The translations under genes and the position numbers were made by a program. Shown here piece after piece: positions 55,204 to 64,000 of a stretch of DNA of 64,000 nt; position 1 is the first letter of the stretch, and the number at the start of each line of letters is the position of its first letter. Source of the DNA: Caldimonas thermodepolymerans (lineage in GTDB: Bacteria; Pseudomonadota; Gammaproteobacteria; Burkholderiales; Burkholderiaceae_C). The notes under the pieces were generated by a model. It did no database searches. It was not told the origin of the DNA and saw only the letters and a program-made list of their open reading frames with translations. Where the stretch lies: NCBI RefSeq assembly GCF_015476235.1, contig NZ_CP064338.1:2232001-2296000 (forward strand), written 5' to 3'.

Positions 55204-57564
55204 TCACACCCCCAATGCCAGGTTGGCCTGCTGCAGCGGCGACAGCCCCGCGACCTGCGCCGCGGCCGCCTTCTCGCGTTCCAGGTTGCGCTCCAGCTGC
55301 GTCTTGGCCGCGCGGTACGGGCGGGGCCATTCGAGATCGGTGTAGCCGATCCGGGCCGCCTCCATCAGCGTCCAGGCCGGGTTGGCCAGGTGCGGCCGCG
55401 CGATCGCGCACAGGTCGGCACGGCCGGCGGCGATGATGCTGTTGACGTGGTCCGCCTCGGAGATCGCCCCGACCGCGATCGTGGGGATGCCCGCCTCGTT
55501 GCGGATGCGGTCGGCAAAGGGCGTCTGGTACATGCGCCCGTACACCGGCTGCTGGCGCACGCTGACCTGGCCCGAGGAGCAGTCGATCATGTCGGCACCG
55601 GCGGCCTTGAAGGCGCGCGCGATCTCGACCGCGTCGTCGGGCGTCGTGCCGCCCTCGACCCAGTCGTGCGCCGAGATGCGTACCGACATCGGCAGGTGCC
55701 CGGGCCAGGCCTCGCGCATCGCGCGGAACACCTCGAGCGGATAGCGCAGCCGGTTCTCCAGCGGCCCGCCGTACTCGTCGTCACGCCGGTTGGTCAGCGG
55801 CGAGATGAAGGCCGACAACAGGTAGCCGTGCGCGCAGTGCAGTTCCAGCCAGTCGAAGCCGGCCGCGGCGGCGCGCCGCGTCGCGGCGACGAAATCGGCC
55901 TTGACACGGTCCATGTCCTCGCGGGTCATCGCGCGCGGCACCGGGCCGTCCTCAAGGTAGGGCACCGCCGAGGCCGAGATCAGCGGCCAGTTGCCTTGCG
56001 GCAGCGGCCGGTCGGCGCCCTCGCCCTCCCAGGGGGCGTTGGTCGAGCCCTTGGGGCCGGCATGGCCCAGCTGCAGCGCGATCTTCGCGTCGGTATGCGC
56101 ATGCACGTAGTCGACGATGCGCTGCCAGGCCTGCTGCTGGGCGTCGTTCCACAGCCCCGGGCAATGCGGCGTGATGCGCGCATCGGGTGACACGCAGGTC
56201 ATCTCGGCGAACACCAGGCCCGCCCCGCCCATCGCGCGGGCGCCCAGGTGCACCAGGTGGTAGTCGCCCGGGATGCCGTCGACGGCCGAGTACTGCGCCA
56301 TCGGCGAGACCACGACGCGGTTCTTGAGCTGGAGGCCGCGCACGCGGTACGGCGTGAACATCGGCGGCACCGGCTGCGCGTGCGGCGCGCGCCGCACCCC
56401 GCTGCGCTCGGCCAGCCAGTCCTCGTAGCGTTCGACGTAGCCGCGGTCGCGCAGGCGCAGGTTCTCGTGGCTGATGCGCTGCGAGCGCGTCAGCAGCGAG
56501 TAGGCGAACTGCTCGGGCGGCAGGTGCACGTAGCGCCTGACGTTCTCGAACCACTCGGTCGAGTTGCGCGCCGCGTTCTGGATGCGCAGCACCTCGACGC
56601 TGCGCACCGCCTCGTAGTCCTGCAGCGCGCCCATCAGGTCGCCGCGGCGTTGCCCGATGCAGCGCGCCAGCTCGATCGCATCCTCCAGCGCCAGCTTGGT
56701 GCCCGAGCCGATCGAGAAGTGCGCCGTGTGCGCCGCGTCGCCCATCAGCACCACGGGCGCGCGCCCGTTGTGATGCACCCAGGTCCGGCAGACCACGCGC
56801 GGGAAGCGGATCCACTGTGCCGAGCCGCGCAGGTGCGCCGCGTTGGACATCAGCCGGTGGCCGTCCAGGTACTTCGAGAACAGCGTCTCGCAGAACGCGA
56901 TGGCCTCTTCCTTGTCCATCCGGTCGAGGCCCGCGGCCCGCCAGACCTCCTCGGGCGTCTCGACGATGAAGGTCGAGGTGTCCGTGTCGAAGCGGTAGGC
57001 GTGGGCCTGGAACCAGCCGAACTCGGTTTCCTCGAAGGCGAAGGTGAAGGCGTCGAACAGCTTGTGCGTGCCCAGCCACACGAAGCGGCAACGACGCAGG
57101 TCGATGTCGGGCTGGAACACGTGGGCATACCGGTTGCGGATGCGGCTGTTCAGCCCGTCGGACGCGATGATCAGGTCGGCATCGGCGAACTGCTCGTCGC
57201 TTTCCACCTCGGTCTCGAACTGCAGCTTCACGCCCAGCGCCTCGCAGCGCGCCTGCAGGATGTTGAGCAGCCGCTTGCGACCGATTCCGCAGAAGCCGTG
57301 TCCGCCCGAGCGCACCGTGCGGCCGCGGATGTGGATCTCGATGTCGTCCCAGTGGTTGAAGGCATCCAGGATCGCCTGCGCGGTCGGCGCGTCGGCCGCC
57401 TGCAGGTTGCCCAGGGTCTGGTCCGAGAACACCACGCCCCAGCCGAAGGTGTCGTACGGCCGGTTGCGCTCCACCACGGTGATGTCGTGGCCCGGATCCG
57501 CCTTCTTCATCAGGAGGGCGAAGTACAGGCCGGCCGGCCCGCCGCCGATGCAGACGATCTTCAT
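55204..57564 (-). CDS. abmA: Bifunctional 2-aminobenzoyl-CoA monooxygenase/reductase
   Basis: 786-residue natural fusion. The N-terminal flavoprotein hydroxylase has FAD motif [20 protein letters not shown], the [22 protein letters not shown] site and helices to about 390. The C-terminal half (about 395-770) is an old-yellow-enzyme type NADH:flavin oxidoreductase, seen as [39 protein letters not shown] and [14 protein letters not shown]. This architecture is that of A. evansii 2-aminobenzoyl-CoA monooxygenase/reductase; databases also call relatives salicylyl-CoA 5-hydroxylase/oxidoreductase. It hydroxylates and then partly reduces the CoA-bound ring without ring-cleaving dioxygenase. First gene of the 13-gene operon. 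Confidence 0.92.
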   Translation of the reverse strand: MKIVCIGGGPAGLYFALLMKKADPGHDITVVERNRPYDTFGWGVVFSDQTLGNLQAADAPTAQAILDAFNHWDDIEIHIRGRTVRSGGHGFCGIGRKRLLNILQARCEALGVKLQFETEVESDEQFADADLIIASDGLNSRIRNRYAHVFQPDIDLRRCRFVWLGTHKLFDAFTFAFEETEFGWFQAHAYRFDTDTSTFIVETPEEVWRAAGLDRMDKEEAIAFCETLFSKYLDGHRLMSNAAHLRGSAQWIRFPRVVCRTWVHHNGRAPVVLMGDAAHTAHFSIGSGTKLALEDAIELARCIGQRRGDLMGALQDYEAVRSVEVLRIQNAARNSTEWFENVRRYVHLPPEQFAYSLLTRSQRISHENLRLRDRGYVERYEDWLAERSGVRRAPHAQPVPPMFTPYRVRGLQLKNRVVVSPMAQYSAVDGIPGDYHLVHLGARAMGGAGLVFAEMTCVSPDARITPHCPGLWNDAQQQAWQRIVDYVHAHTDAKIALQLGHAGPKGSTNAPWEGEGADRPLPQGNWPLISASAVPYLEDGPVPRAMTREDMDRVKADFVAATRRAAAAGFDWLELHCAHGYLLSAFISPLTNRRDDEYGGPLENRLRYPLEVFRAMREAWPGHLPMSVRISAHDWVEGGTTPDDAVEIARAFKAAGADMIDCSSGQVSVRQQPVYGRMYQTPFADRIRNEAGIPTIAVGAISEADHVNSIIAAGRADLCAIARPHLANPAWTLMEAARIGYTDLEWPRPYRAAKTQLERNLEREKAAAAQVAGLSPLQQANLALGV

Positions 57565-57579
57565 GCCAGGACACTTTAG

Positions 57580-57596
57580 GTCTCAAGTATTGAGAC
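57580..57596. promoter_or_regulatory. Palindrome before the aminobenzoyl-CoA operon (MarR operator candidate)
   Basis: GTCTCAAGTATTGAGAC is a perfect inverted repeat (arms of seven, centre GTA), 15-32 bases upstream of the abmA start. MarR regulators bind 16-20 base palindromes of CTCAAG/TTGAG type overlapping promoters, and one is encoded in the operon. Palindrome seen; regulator assignment inferred. Confidence 0.65.
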
Positions 57597-57687
57597 TTCA
57601 ATGAATTTCTCGCCGGCCGGCCTCATGGTTTCTACCGAGCCCCCGTCGCACCGGCGGCCTGCCGGATCGGCCCGGAGTTCGTCCACA

Positions 57688-57711
57688 ATTGACGTTTACG
57701 TTCACGTCAAT
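57688..57711. promoter_or_regulatory. Palindrome before the divergent dehydrogenase gene
   Basis: ATTGACGT and ACGTCAAT (57688-57695 and 57704-57711) are perfect arms around TTACGTTC, located 28 bases before the ATG at 57739. The TTGACG arm could also be a -35 element. TTGACGT...ACGTCAA sites are of the type used by fatty-acid or branched-chain acid catabolism regulators in proteobacteria, but the regulator is not in the window. Confidence 0.6.
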
Positions 57712-57738
57712 CCCACACGACCTTTCAGGAGCACGAAC

Positions 57739-58497
57739 ATGGACATCCAGGGCAAGGTTTTCATCGTCACCGGCGGCGCCTCGGGGCTGGGTGAAGGCGC
57801 GGCACGCATGCTCGCGCGCGAGGGCGGCAAGGTGGTGATCGCGGACCTGCAGGTCGACAAGGGCGAGGCCGTCGCCCGCGAGCTGGGCGGCGCCTTCGTC
57901 AAGTGCGACGTCGCCAGCGAGGCCGACGGCAAGGCGGTGGTCGAGAAGGCCACCTCGCTGGGCAAGCTGGTCGGCCTGGTCAACTGCGCCGGCATCGCCC
58001 CGGCAGCCAAGACCGTGGGCAAGGACGGTGCCCACCCCCTGGACCTCTACACCAAGGTGATCACGGTCAACCTGATCGGCACCTTCAACATGATCCGCCT
58101 GGCCGCCGAGGCCATGTGCAGGAACGAGCCCGAGCCCACCGGCGAGCGCGGCGTGCTGATCTCCACCGCCTCGGTGGCGGCCTACGACGGCCAGATCGGC
58201 CAGGCCGCCTACTCGGCCTCCAAGGGCGGCGTGGTCGGCATGACGCTGCCCATCGCCCGCGACCTGGCGCGCAACGGCATCCGCAACATGACCATCGCCC
58301 CGGGCATCTTCGGCACGCCGATGCTGTTCGGCATGCCCAAGGAGGTGCAGGATTCGCTGGCCGCCAGCGTGCCCTTCCCCTCGCGCCTGGGCACGCCCGA
58401 GGACTACGCCAAGCTGGTGCATGCGATCGTCACCAACGAGATGCTCAACGGCGAGGTGATCCGCCTCGACGGCGCGATCCGCCTGGCTCCGCGCTGA
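57739..58497 (+). CDS. 3-hydroxyacyl-CoA dehydrogenase (SDR, HSD17B10-like)
   Basis: 252-residue SDR starting [20 protein letters not shown] (57739; ribosome site CAGGAGC). Catalytic residues appear in [20 protein letters not shown] with the Lys in [19 protein letters not shown] is typical of the type-2 3-hydroxyacyl-CoA dehydrogenases that act on short or branched acyl-CoAs. It is divergent from the aminobenzoyl-CoA operon and has its own palindromic control site. It may serve that pathway or isoleucine/fatty acid breakdown. Confidence 0.9.
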   Translation: MDIQGKVFIVTGGASGLGEGAARMLAREGGKVVIADLQVDKGEAVARELGGAFVKCDVASEADGKAVVEKATSLGKLVGLVNCAGIAPAAKTVGKDGAHPLDLYTKVITVNLIGTFNMIRLAAEAMCRNEPEPTGERGVLISTASVAAYDGQIGQAAYSASKGGVVGMTLPIARDLARNGIRNMTIAPGIFGTPMLFGMPKEVQDSLAASVPFPSRLGTPEDYAKLVHAIVTNEMLNGEVIRLDGAIRLAPR

Positions 58498-58616
58498 TCG
58501 TCCCGGGCTCGGGTAACGCTTCGACACGCAGGCGGAGCACGGCGCCGCCGTAAGATGCCCCGGCACTCCCGGCCGCCAGGCGACTGGCGGCGCCCGCCAG
58601 ACCCACGAGGAGTCCC

Positions 58617-60386
58617 ATGAAGCTGCGCCTTGCCCTTTCCTGCCTGGCCGCCGCGGCCCTGTGCGCCGGCTGCGCCACCGCCCCCGAGTTCCGCTACACC
58701 CCGCCGGACGAACCCGAGGCCGCGTCCGGCTACATCGACAAGCCGGGCTGGGCCACGAAGACCTTCGCGGTCGCCGCCGCCAACCCGCTGGCCACCGACG
58801 CCGGCTACCAGATCCTCCGGGCCGGCGGCTCGGCGGTCGACGCGGCGATCGCGGTGCAGATGGTGCTGACCCTGGTCGAGCCGCAGTCCAGCGGCATCGG
58901 CGGCGGCGCCTTCCTGCTGCACTGGAACGGCCAGCAGCTCGAGGCCTACGACGGCCGCGAAACCGCGCCGGCGGCAGCCGACGAGAACCTCTTCCTCAAG
59001 CCCGATGGCCAGCCCATGGCCTTCTACGAAGGCGTGGTCGGCGGCCGCTCGGTGGGCGTGCCCGGCACGCTGCGCATGCTGGAGCTGGCGCACAAGGAAC
59101 ACGGCCGCCTGCCCTGGGCCACGCTGTTCCAGCCCGCCATCACGCTGGCGGAAAACGGCTTCCGGGTCAGCCCGCGGCTGCACGCCCTGCTGCGCAGCGA
59201 GCAGCACCTGAAGAAGGACCCGGTGGCCGCGCGCTATTTCTACAAGCCCGACGGCGACCCGCGTGACGTCGGCATGGTGCTGCGCAACCCCGAGCTGGCC
59301 GCGGTGCTGCGCGAGGTCGCCGCGCGCGGCGCGGATGCCTTCTACACCGGCGCGATCGCGCGCGACATCGTCGCCAAGGTGCAGGGCCACCCGACCAACC
59401 CGGGGCGCATGACCGAGCAGGACCTGGCCAGCTACCGGCCGAAGAAGCGCGAGGCGCTGTGCTCGGACTGGCTGCGCTACCGCCTGTGCGGCTTCCCGCC
59501 GCCCTCGTCCGGCCACATCGCGATCGCGCAGATCCTGGGCATCATGGAGCACGCCGCGCCGGTGGCGCAGCCGCTGGTCGACGGCCTGCCCGGCCCCGAC
59601 CTGCTGCACGTCTACACCGAGGCGGCCCGGCTGGCCTTCGCCGACCGCGCCCGATACGTCGCCGACCCGGACTTCGTCCAGCCCCCCGCCGGCTCCTGGC
59701 GCAGCCTGATCGACCCCGCCTACCTGAAGGAGCGCGCCGCGGCCATCGGTGTGCAGTCCATGAAGACGGCCAAGCCCGGCGCGCCGCGCGGCGGCGCGGT
59801 GGCCTACGCCCCGCAAGCGGACCAGGTCGAGCGCGGCACCTCGCACATCTCCATCGTCGACCGCTACGGCAATGCGCTGGCGATGACCACGACGATCGAG
59901 GACCAGTTCGGGGCGCGCCAGATGGTGCGCGGCTTCCTGCTCAACAACGAGCTGACCGACTTCTCCTTCGCGCCCGCGGCCGACGGCCTGCCGGTCGCCA
60001 ACCGCGTCCAGCCGGGCAAGCGCCCCCGCTCCAGCATGAGCCCCACGCTGGTGTTCGAGCAGGGCACGAACCGGCTGGTGATGAGCCTGGGCTCGCCCGG
60101 CGGCGCGGCCATCATCCACTACACCGCCAAGACGCTGCTCGGCACCCTGCAGTGGGGCCTGGACGCGCAGCAGGCGATCAGCCTGCCCAACTTCGGCTCC
60201 AACAACGGCCCGACGCTGCTGGAGGAAAAGCGCTTCCCGGCCGCCACGCTGGAGGCGCTGCGTGCGCGCGGCCACGAGATCCGCGAGATGAACATGACCA
60301 GCGGCCTGCAGGCCATCCAGCGCACGGCCGAGGGCTGGTTCGGCGGCGCCGACCCGCGCCGCGAAGGCATCGTGATGGGCGACTGA
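58617..60386 (+). CDS. ggt: Gamma-glutamyltransferase (lipoprotein)
   Basis: 589-residue Ntn hydrolase that splits gamma-glutamyl bonds of glutathione. The N-terminus has a lipobox (ALCAGC), so the enzyme should be membrane-anchored in the periplasm, unlike the soluble E. coli enzyme. Large-subunit motifs: ANPLATDAGYQILRAGGSAV and SGIGGGAFLLHW. The self-cleavage threonine lies in VERGTSHISIVDRYGNALAM; the small subunit includes RPRSSMSPTLVF and SLGSPGGAAI. Single gene unit, ribosome site GAGGAG. Confidence 0.94.
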   Translation: MKLRLALSCLAAAALCAGCATAPEFRYTPPDEPEAASGYIDKPGWATKTFAVAAANPLATDAGYQILRAGGSAVDAAIAVQMVLTLVEPQSSGIGGGAFLLHWNGQQLEAYDGRETAPAAADENLFLKPDGQPMAFYEGVVGGRSVGVPGTLRMLELAHKEHGRLPWATLFQPAITLAENGFRVSPRLHALLRSEQHLKKDPVAARYFYKPDGDPRDVGMVLRNPELAAVLREVAARGADAFYTGAIARDIVAKVQGHPTNPGRMTEQDLASYRPKKREALCSDWLRYRLCGFPPPSSGHIAIAQILGIMEHAAPVAQPLVDGLPGPDLLHVYTEAARLAFADRARYVADPDFVQPPAGSWRSLIDPAYLKERAAAIGVQSMKTAKPGAPRGGAVAYAPQADQVERGTSHISIVDRYGNALAMTTTIEDQFGARQMVRGFLLNNELTDFSFAPAADGLPVANRVQPGKRPRSSMSPTLVFEQGTNRLVMSLGSPGGAAIIHYTAKTLLGTLQWGLDAQQAISLPNFGSNNGPTLLEEKRFPAATLEALRARGHEIREMNMTSGLQAIQRTAEGWFGGADPRREGIVMGD

Positions 60387-60448
60387 GCGCCTGCACCGGC
60401 GGGAACCCCGCCGCCCCGGCCGGGCGGCGGCTTGGGTAGACTCCTGCA

Positions 60449-62308
60449 GTGATCCCGCCGAGCTTCAAGCAAGACCTCCTCGCACGCGCCGACATCGTCC
60501 AGATCGTCGGCCGCTACGTGCAGCTCAAGAAGGCCGGCATCAACTTCAAGGGGCTGTGCCCCTTCCACAACGAGAAGACCCCCAGCTTCATCGTCAGCCC
60601 GACGCGCCAGACCTACCACTGCTTCGGCTGCGGCGCGCACGGCAACGCGATCGACTTCCTGATGGAGCACGGCGGGCTGGGCTACGTCGACGCGGTGCGC
60701 GAGCTGGCACAGGAATTCGGCCTGCAGGTCCCCGAGGAGCACGGCACCCCCGAGCAGCGCGCCCAGGCCGCGCAGGAGCGCGAGCGCCGCGCCACGCTCA
60801 CCGACGTGCTGGGCCGTGCGGCCGAGCACTACCGCAAGCAGCTCAAGGCCAGCCCCCGGGCGGTGCAGTACCTCAAGGGCCGCGGCCTGACCGGCGGGAT
60901 CGCGGCCCGCTTCGGGCTGGGCTACGCCCCGCCCGGATGGCGCACGCTGGCCAGCGTCTTCCCGCAGTACGACGACCCGCTGCTGACCGAGTCGGGCCTG
61001 GTGATCGCCCAGGGCGAAGGCGAGGAGGCGCGCCACTATGACCGCTTCCGCGACCGCATCATGTTCCCGATCCGCAACGTGCGCGGCGAGGTGATCGGCT
61101 TCGGCGGGCGCGTGATCGACGAGGGCGAGCCGAAGTACCTGAATTCCCCCGAGACGCCCGTGTTCGTCAAGGGTCGCGAGCTGTACGGCCTGTACGAGGC
61201 GCGCGCCGCGCTGCGCGAGCGCGGCTACGCGCTGGTGGTCGAAGGCTACATGGACGTGGTCGCGCTGGCCCAGCTGGGCTTTCCCAACGCGGTGGCCACC
61301 CTCGGCACCGCCTGCACCGCCGAGCACGTGCAGAAGCTGTTCCGCTTCACCGACCAGGTCGTGTTCAGCTTCGACGGCGATGCCGCCGGCCGGCGCGCCG
61401 CGGCCCGCGCGCTGGAAGCCGCCCTGCCCCACGTGACCGACACCCGCAGCGCGCGCTTCCTGTTCCTGCCGCCCGAGCACGACCCCGACTCCTACATCCG
61501 CGCCTTCGGGCCCGAGGCCTTCGAGCGCTGCGTCGCCGAGGCCGTGCCGCTGTCGCGCCAGCTGGTCGAGACCGCCCGCGAAGGCTGCGAGCTGGGCAGC
61601 GCCGAGGGCCGGGCGCGCTTCCTGGCGCAGGCGCGCCCGCTGTGGCAGGCGCTGCCCGACGGCCTGCTGCGCCGCCAGATCTTGGCCGAGCTGGCGCAGC
61701 ACGCCGCGATGCCGGTCGACGAGCTGCATCAGGCCTGGATCGGCGACGGCGGCCATGCCGCGCCGTCCCACCGGCCGGCCGGGCGCGAGGCCGGGGGCCC
61801 CGGCAGCCGCCCGGGCCGGCGCCCGCCCGCCTCGCGCCGGCTGCTGTCGGGCACTCCCACGTTGCTCGACCGGGCGCTGTGGCTGCTGGTATGCCGCTGC
61901 GAGCTGTGGAACGAGCTGTCGCCGGCGGCCCACGACCTGCTGGCCGAGCAGGTCGCCCCCTACGGCCCGGCCTTTGCCTGGATCGAGCGGCACCTGAACG
62001 ACCAGGGCCCGGTCAGCGCCACCACCCTGCTGGAAGAAATGGCACGCGAGGACTTCGGCAACGGCAGCGAGGCGCTGGTGCAGCGCCTGCGCGAGCTGCA
62101 CGAGCCCGAGGACGGCGTGGACCTGTCGTGCGAGCTGGCCATCGTGGTGGACCGGCTGCTGCTGCGTGCGCTGGAGGACGAGCGGGCCATGCTGTTCGAA
62201 TCCGGCGCCCTCGACCCCGAGACCTTGCAGCGGGCGCGCGAGTTGCTCGACCAGTGCAAGGCGCTGAAAGACCGCATCGAAAGCCTGGTCGCCGCCCGCG
62301 ACCGTTGA
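60449..62308 (+). CDS. dnaG: DNA primase
   Basis: 619-residue primase starting at GTG 60449 (MIPPSFKQDLLARAD). Zinc-binding domain CPFHNEKTPSFIVSP with HCFGCGAHG, RNA polymerase domain, TOPRIM motifs VVEGYMDVVALAQLG and FSFDGDAAGRRAA, then a Pro/Arg-rich linker (about 435-470) and the C-terminal helicase-binding domain ending LVAARDR. Followed by rpoD, as in many proteobacteria; rpsU is not upstream here, where ggt lies instead. Confidence 0.97.
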   Translation: MIPPSFKQDLLARADIVQIVGRYVQLKKAGINFKGLCPFHNEKTPSFIVSPTRQTYHCFGCGAHGNAIDFLMEHGGLGYVDAVRELAQEFGLQVPEEHGTPEQRAQAAQERERRATLTDVLGRAAEHYRKQLKASPRAVQYLKGRGLTGGIAARFGLGYAPPGWRTLASVFPQYDDPLLTESGLVIAQGEGEEARHYDRFRDRIMFPIRNVRGEVIGFGGRVIDEGEPKYLNSPETPVFVKGRELYGLYEARAALRERGYALVVEGYMDVVALAQLGFPNAVATLGTACTAEHVQKLFRFTDQVVFSFDGDAAGRRAAARALEAALPHVTDTRSARFLFLPPEHDPDSYIRAFGPEAFERCVAEAVPLSRQLVETAREGCELGSAEGRARFLAQARPLWQALPDGLLRRQILAELAQHAAMPVDELHQAWIGDGGHAAPSHRPAGREAGGPGSRPGRRPPASRRLLSGTPTLLDRALWLLVCRCELWNELSPAAHDLLAEQVAPYGPAFAWIERHLNDQGPVSATTLLEEMAREDFGNGSEALVQRLRELHEPEDGVDLSCELAIVVDRLLLRALEDERAMLFESGALDPETLQRARELLDQCKALKDRIESLVAARDR

Positions 62309-62661
62309 TTTGCCACGGTTTTCGGCCCTTGACAAACCCGTTTTTTTGACAAACAGGGATGCGTCGGCGATAATTTCCGGTTTGATGCGCGGCAAGAGTG
62401 ACAGCAGCACCTTCCGGATCCGGCCACCCGCGACACGGGGATGATCAGGCCAAACCCTCCCGCAAGGGCTGCCCTCGAAGACAGTTCACGCCAGCTTGCC
62501 CACCTGAGCCGACGCTTGACCTTCGGATCGATGTCCTCATCTGTTCCGGATCAGACGCGTCAGGCTCTGTCCTGCCTGCCAGTTTTCCCGCATGTGCCCG
62601 CCGGTGGCGTCATGCGGCCTGCCGGCTGGCCGTCTGAGCCCAGATCCATCCGAGGAAGTTC
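62309..62661. other. dnaG-rpoD intergenic region with rpoD promoter and long leader
   Basis: No gene supported. It contains a strong sigma-70 promoter (62346-62374) and then about 280 bases of untranslated leader. TTGACAAAC occurs twice, at 62329-62337 and 62346-62354, 17 bases apart. The open frames at 62398-62637 and 62441-62665 have no recognisable content. Confidence 0.6.
62346..62374 (+). promoter_or_regulatory. Sigma-70 promoter of rpoD
   Basis: Consensus -35 TTGACA (62346-62351), 17-base spacer and -10 GATAAT (62369-62374). Predicted start near 62381. An exact TTGACA also occurs 17 bases upstream, so the -35 region is duplicated. Confidence 0.8.
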
Positions 62662-64000
62662 ATGACCGCGAAGAAATCCGCCCCCGCGAAATCCACCGCC
62701 AAGGCTGCCAAGGCCACGGAGACCGAAGAGAAGAAGGTCACCAAGGCGGCCGCGGCGAAGGAAGAGAAGGAAAAGACCAAGCCGGCTGCCAAGGCCGCCG
62801 CGAAGACCACCCGCGCGGCCAGGAGCAGCGCGGCCGACGACGGCAAGCCCAAGGCCAAGCGCGGCCGCAAGCCCAAGGCTGAAACGGTCAGCCGCAAGGC
62901 CAGCGCTGCCGACCTGGATGCCGACGACGATTTTTCCGATGTCGACGCGGACCTCGAGGCCGACCTGGAGGTCGAGCCTGAGGAGGTGGTGGCGGCCGAC
63001 GACGACAAGCCCAAGGCCAAGCCCCTGCGCATGAAGGTCTCGCGCGCCAAGGAGCGCGCGCTGATGCGTGAATTCGGCCTGGACGAGACGACGCTGACCG
63101 AAGACGAGGTCAACAAGCGCCGCCAGGAGCTGAAGACCCTCATCAAGATGGGCAAGACGCGTGGCTTCCTGACCCACGCGGAAATCAACGACCACCTGCC
63201 CGAGAAGCTGGTCGAGACGGAGATCATGGACGCCATCGTGTCCATGCTCAACGACATGGGCATCGCCGTCTACGAGCAGGCCCCGGACGCCGCCACCCTG
63301 CTGATCGCCGGCGGCGCCACCACCACGGCCACCGAGGAGGAAGCCGAGGAGGAAGCCGAAGCCGCGCTGTCCACCGTCGACTCCGAATTCGGCCGCACCA
63401 CCGACCCGGTGCGCATGTACATGCGCGAGATGGGCTCGGTGGAGCTGCTCACCCGTGAAGGCGAGATCGAGATCGCCAAGCGCATCGAGAAGGGCCTGCA
63501 GGACATGATGCTGGCCATCTCGGCGTCGCCGACGACCATCGCCGAGATCCTGCAGCTGGCCGAGAAGATCCGCGCCGGCGAGGTGCAGATCTCCGAGGTG
63601 GTGGACGGCTTCGTCTCCGAGGACGAGGCCGACGACTACGTGGCCGAGGAAGACGTCGACTTCTTCGACGACGAGGACGACGACGACGGCAACGGCGGCT
63701 CCAAGGCGCTGACCAAGAAGCTGGAAGAGCTGAAGAACGCCGCGCTGGAGCGCTTCGACCAGCTGGCCGTGCACTTCGACAAGATGCGCAAGGCCTACGA
63801 GAAGGAAGGCTACAAGTCGCCCGGCTACAACAAGGCCCAGGCCGCGGTCAGCAACATCATCATGGGCATCCGCTTCACGGTGAAGACCATCGAGCGGCTG
63901 TGCGGCATCCTGCGCTCGCAGGTGGACGACATCCGCCGCTACGAGCGCGAACTGCGCAAGATCCTGGTCGACAAGTGCGGCATGCCCCAGGAGTACTTCA
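62662..64000 (+). CDS. rpoD: RNA polymerase sigma-70 factor RpoD (partial, 5' part)
   Basis: Primary sigma factor, open to the end of the window (446 codons plus one base). The start at 62662 (MTAKKSAPAKSTAKAA) follows GAGGAAG. About 110 residues of Lys/Ala-rich then acidic sequence form the extension typical of Burkholderiales RpoD. Region 1.1 follows (KTLIKMGKTRGFLTHAEIND), then region 1.2 (DPVRMYMREMGSVELLTREG) and the non-conserved region with a strongly acidic patch (FFDDEDDDDGNGG). Regions 2-4 lie beyond the window. Confidence 0.96.
   Translation, partial: MTAKKSAPAKSTAKAAKATETEEKKVTKAAAAKEEKEKTKPAAKAAAKTTRAARSSAADDGKPKAKRGRKPKAETVSRKASAADLDADDDFSDVDADLEADLEVEPEEVVAADDDKPKAKPLRMKVSRAKERALMREFGLDETTLTEDEVNKRRQELKTLIKMGKTRGFLTHAEINDHLPEKLVETEIMDAIVSMLNDMGIAVYEQAPDAATLLIAGGATTTATEEEAEEEAEAALSTVDSEFGRTTDPVRMYMREMGSVELLTREGEIEIAKRIEKGLQDMMLAISASPTTIAEILQLAEKIRAGEVQISEVVDGFVSEDEADDYVAEEDVDFFDDEDDDDGNGGSKALTKKLEELKNAALERFDQLAVHFDKMRKAYEKEGYKSPGYNKAQAAVSNIIMGIRFTVKTIERLCGILRSQVDDIRRYERELRKILVDKCGMPQEYF

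Overview
The window is chromosomal DNA of a high-GC betaproteobacterium, most likely of the order Burkholderiales (Comamonadaceae / Rubrivivax-Leptothrix type relatives). This is inferred from the strong GC bias in third codon positions, the housekeeping blocks ppiA-ppiB-lpxH, clpS-clpA, exbB-exbD-lpxK-ycaR-kdsB-adk and dnaG-rpoD, and the FNR/cbb3 oxidase block. No rRNA, tRNA, insertion sequence, integrase, prophage or CRISPR array was seen. Base composition looks even throughout, so the catabolic clusters look like settled chromosomal genes.

Layout. (1) 1-6.1 kb: two tandem cyclophilins (one exported, one cytoplasmic), lpxH, mtfA, then convergent clpS-clpA, and a divergent cold-shock gene. 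(2) 6.6-22.6 kb: a complete phenol degradation island. A sigma-54 activator (DmpR type) and a GntR/FCD regulator (AphS type) are read leftward. Divergently, from a good -24/-12 promoter, runs an operon for multicomponent phenol hydroxylase (P0-P5), ferredoxin, catechol 2,3-dioxygenase and the whole meta-cleavage lower pathway to pyruvate and acetyl-CoA. Two extra genes (GlcG/HbpS-like and a membrane-anchored ABM-domain protein) are embedded in it. (3) 22.7-24.4 kb: an RcnB-like protein and icd, sharing a bidirectional terminator. (4) 24.6-35.5 kb: microaerobic respiration: a SafE-like membrane protein, hemN, fnr, and a leftward ccoI-ccoS-ccoN-ccoO-ccoQ-ccoP-ccoG-ccoH block. FNR boxes precede fnr/hemN, ccoN and ccoI. 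(5) 35.6-44.6 kb: DUF192 protein, a TctE/TctD-like two-component pair, sodB, xseA, exbBD, lpxK, ycaR, kdsB, adk. (6) 44.6-58.5 kb: a leftward 13-gene operon for aerobic degradation of 2-aminobenzoate (anthranilate) through its CoA thioester: a bifunctional monooxygenase/reductase, CoA ligase, beta-oxidation-like enzymes, MarR regulator, a five-gene Liv-type ABC importer, thioesterase and RidA. A divergent 3-hydroxyacyl-CoA dehydrogenase gene follows. (7) 58.6-64 kb: lipoprotein-type gamma-glutamyltransferase, dnaG, and rpoD, which runs off the end.

How it fits together. The cell can take phenol through oxygenase chemistry to central metabolites. It also takes up and CoA-activates an aminoaromatic acid, which the fused enzyme hydroxylates and reduces before beta-oxidation. 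Both routes consume O2, and the FNR-controlled high-affinity cbb3 oxidase in the same window would serve respiration when O2 falls. The most rewarding details are regulatory: three FNR-type sites with correctly placed -10 hexamers (one inside ccoS), a repeated TATCGATA palindrome in the phenol regulator/operon divergon, and a MarR-type palindrome directly in front of the aminobenzoyl-CoA operon. I found no clearly undescribed multi-gene system. The closest to new biology is the ABM/two-helix membrane gene inserted in the meta-cleavage operon.
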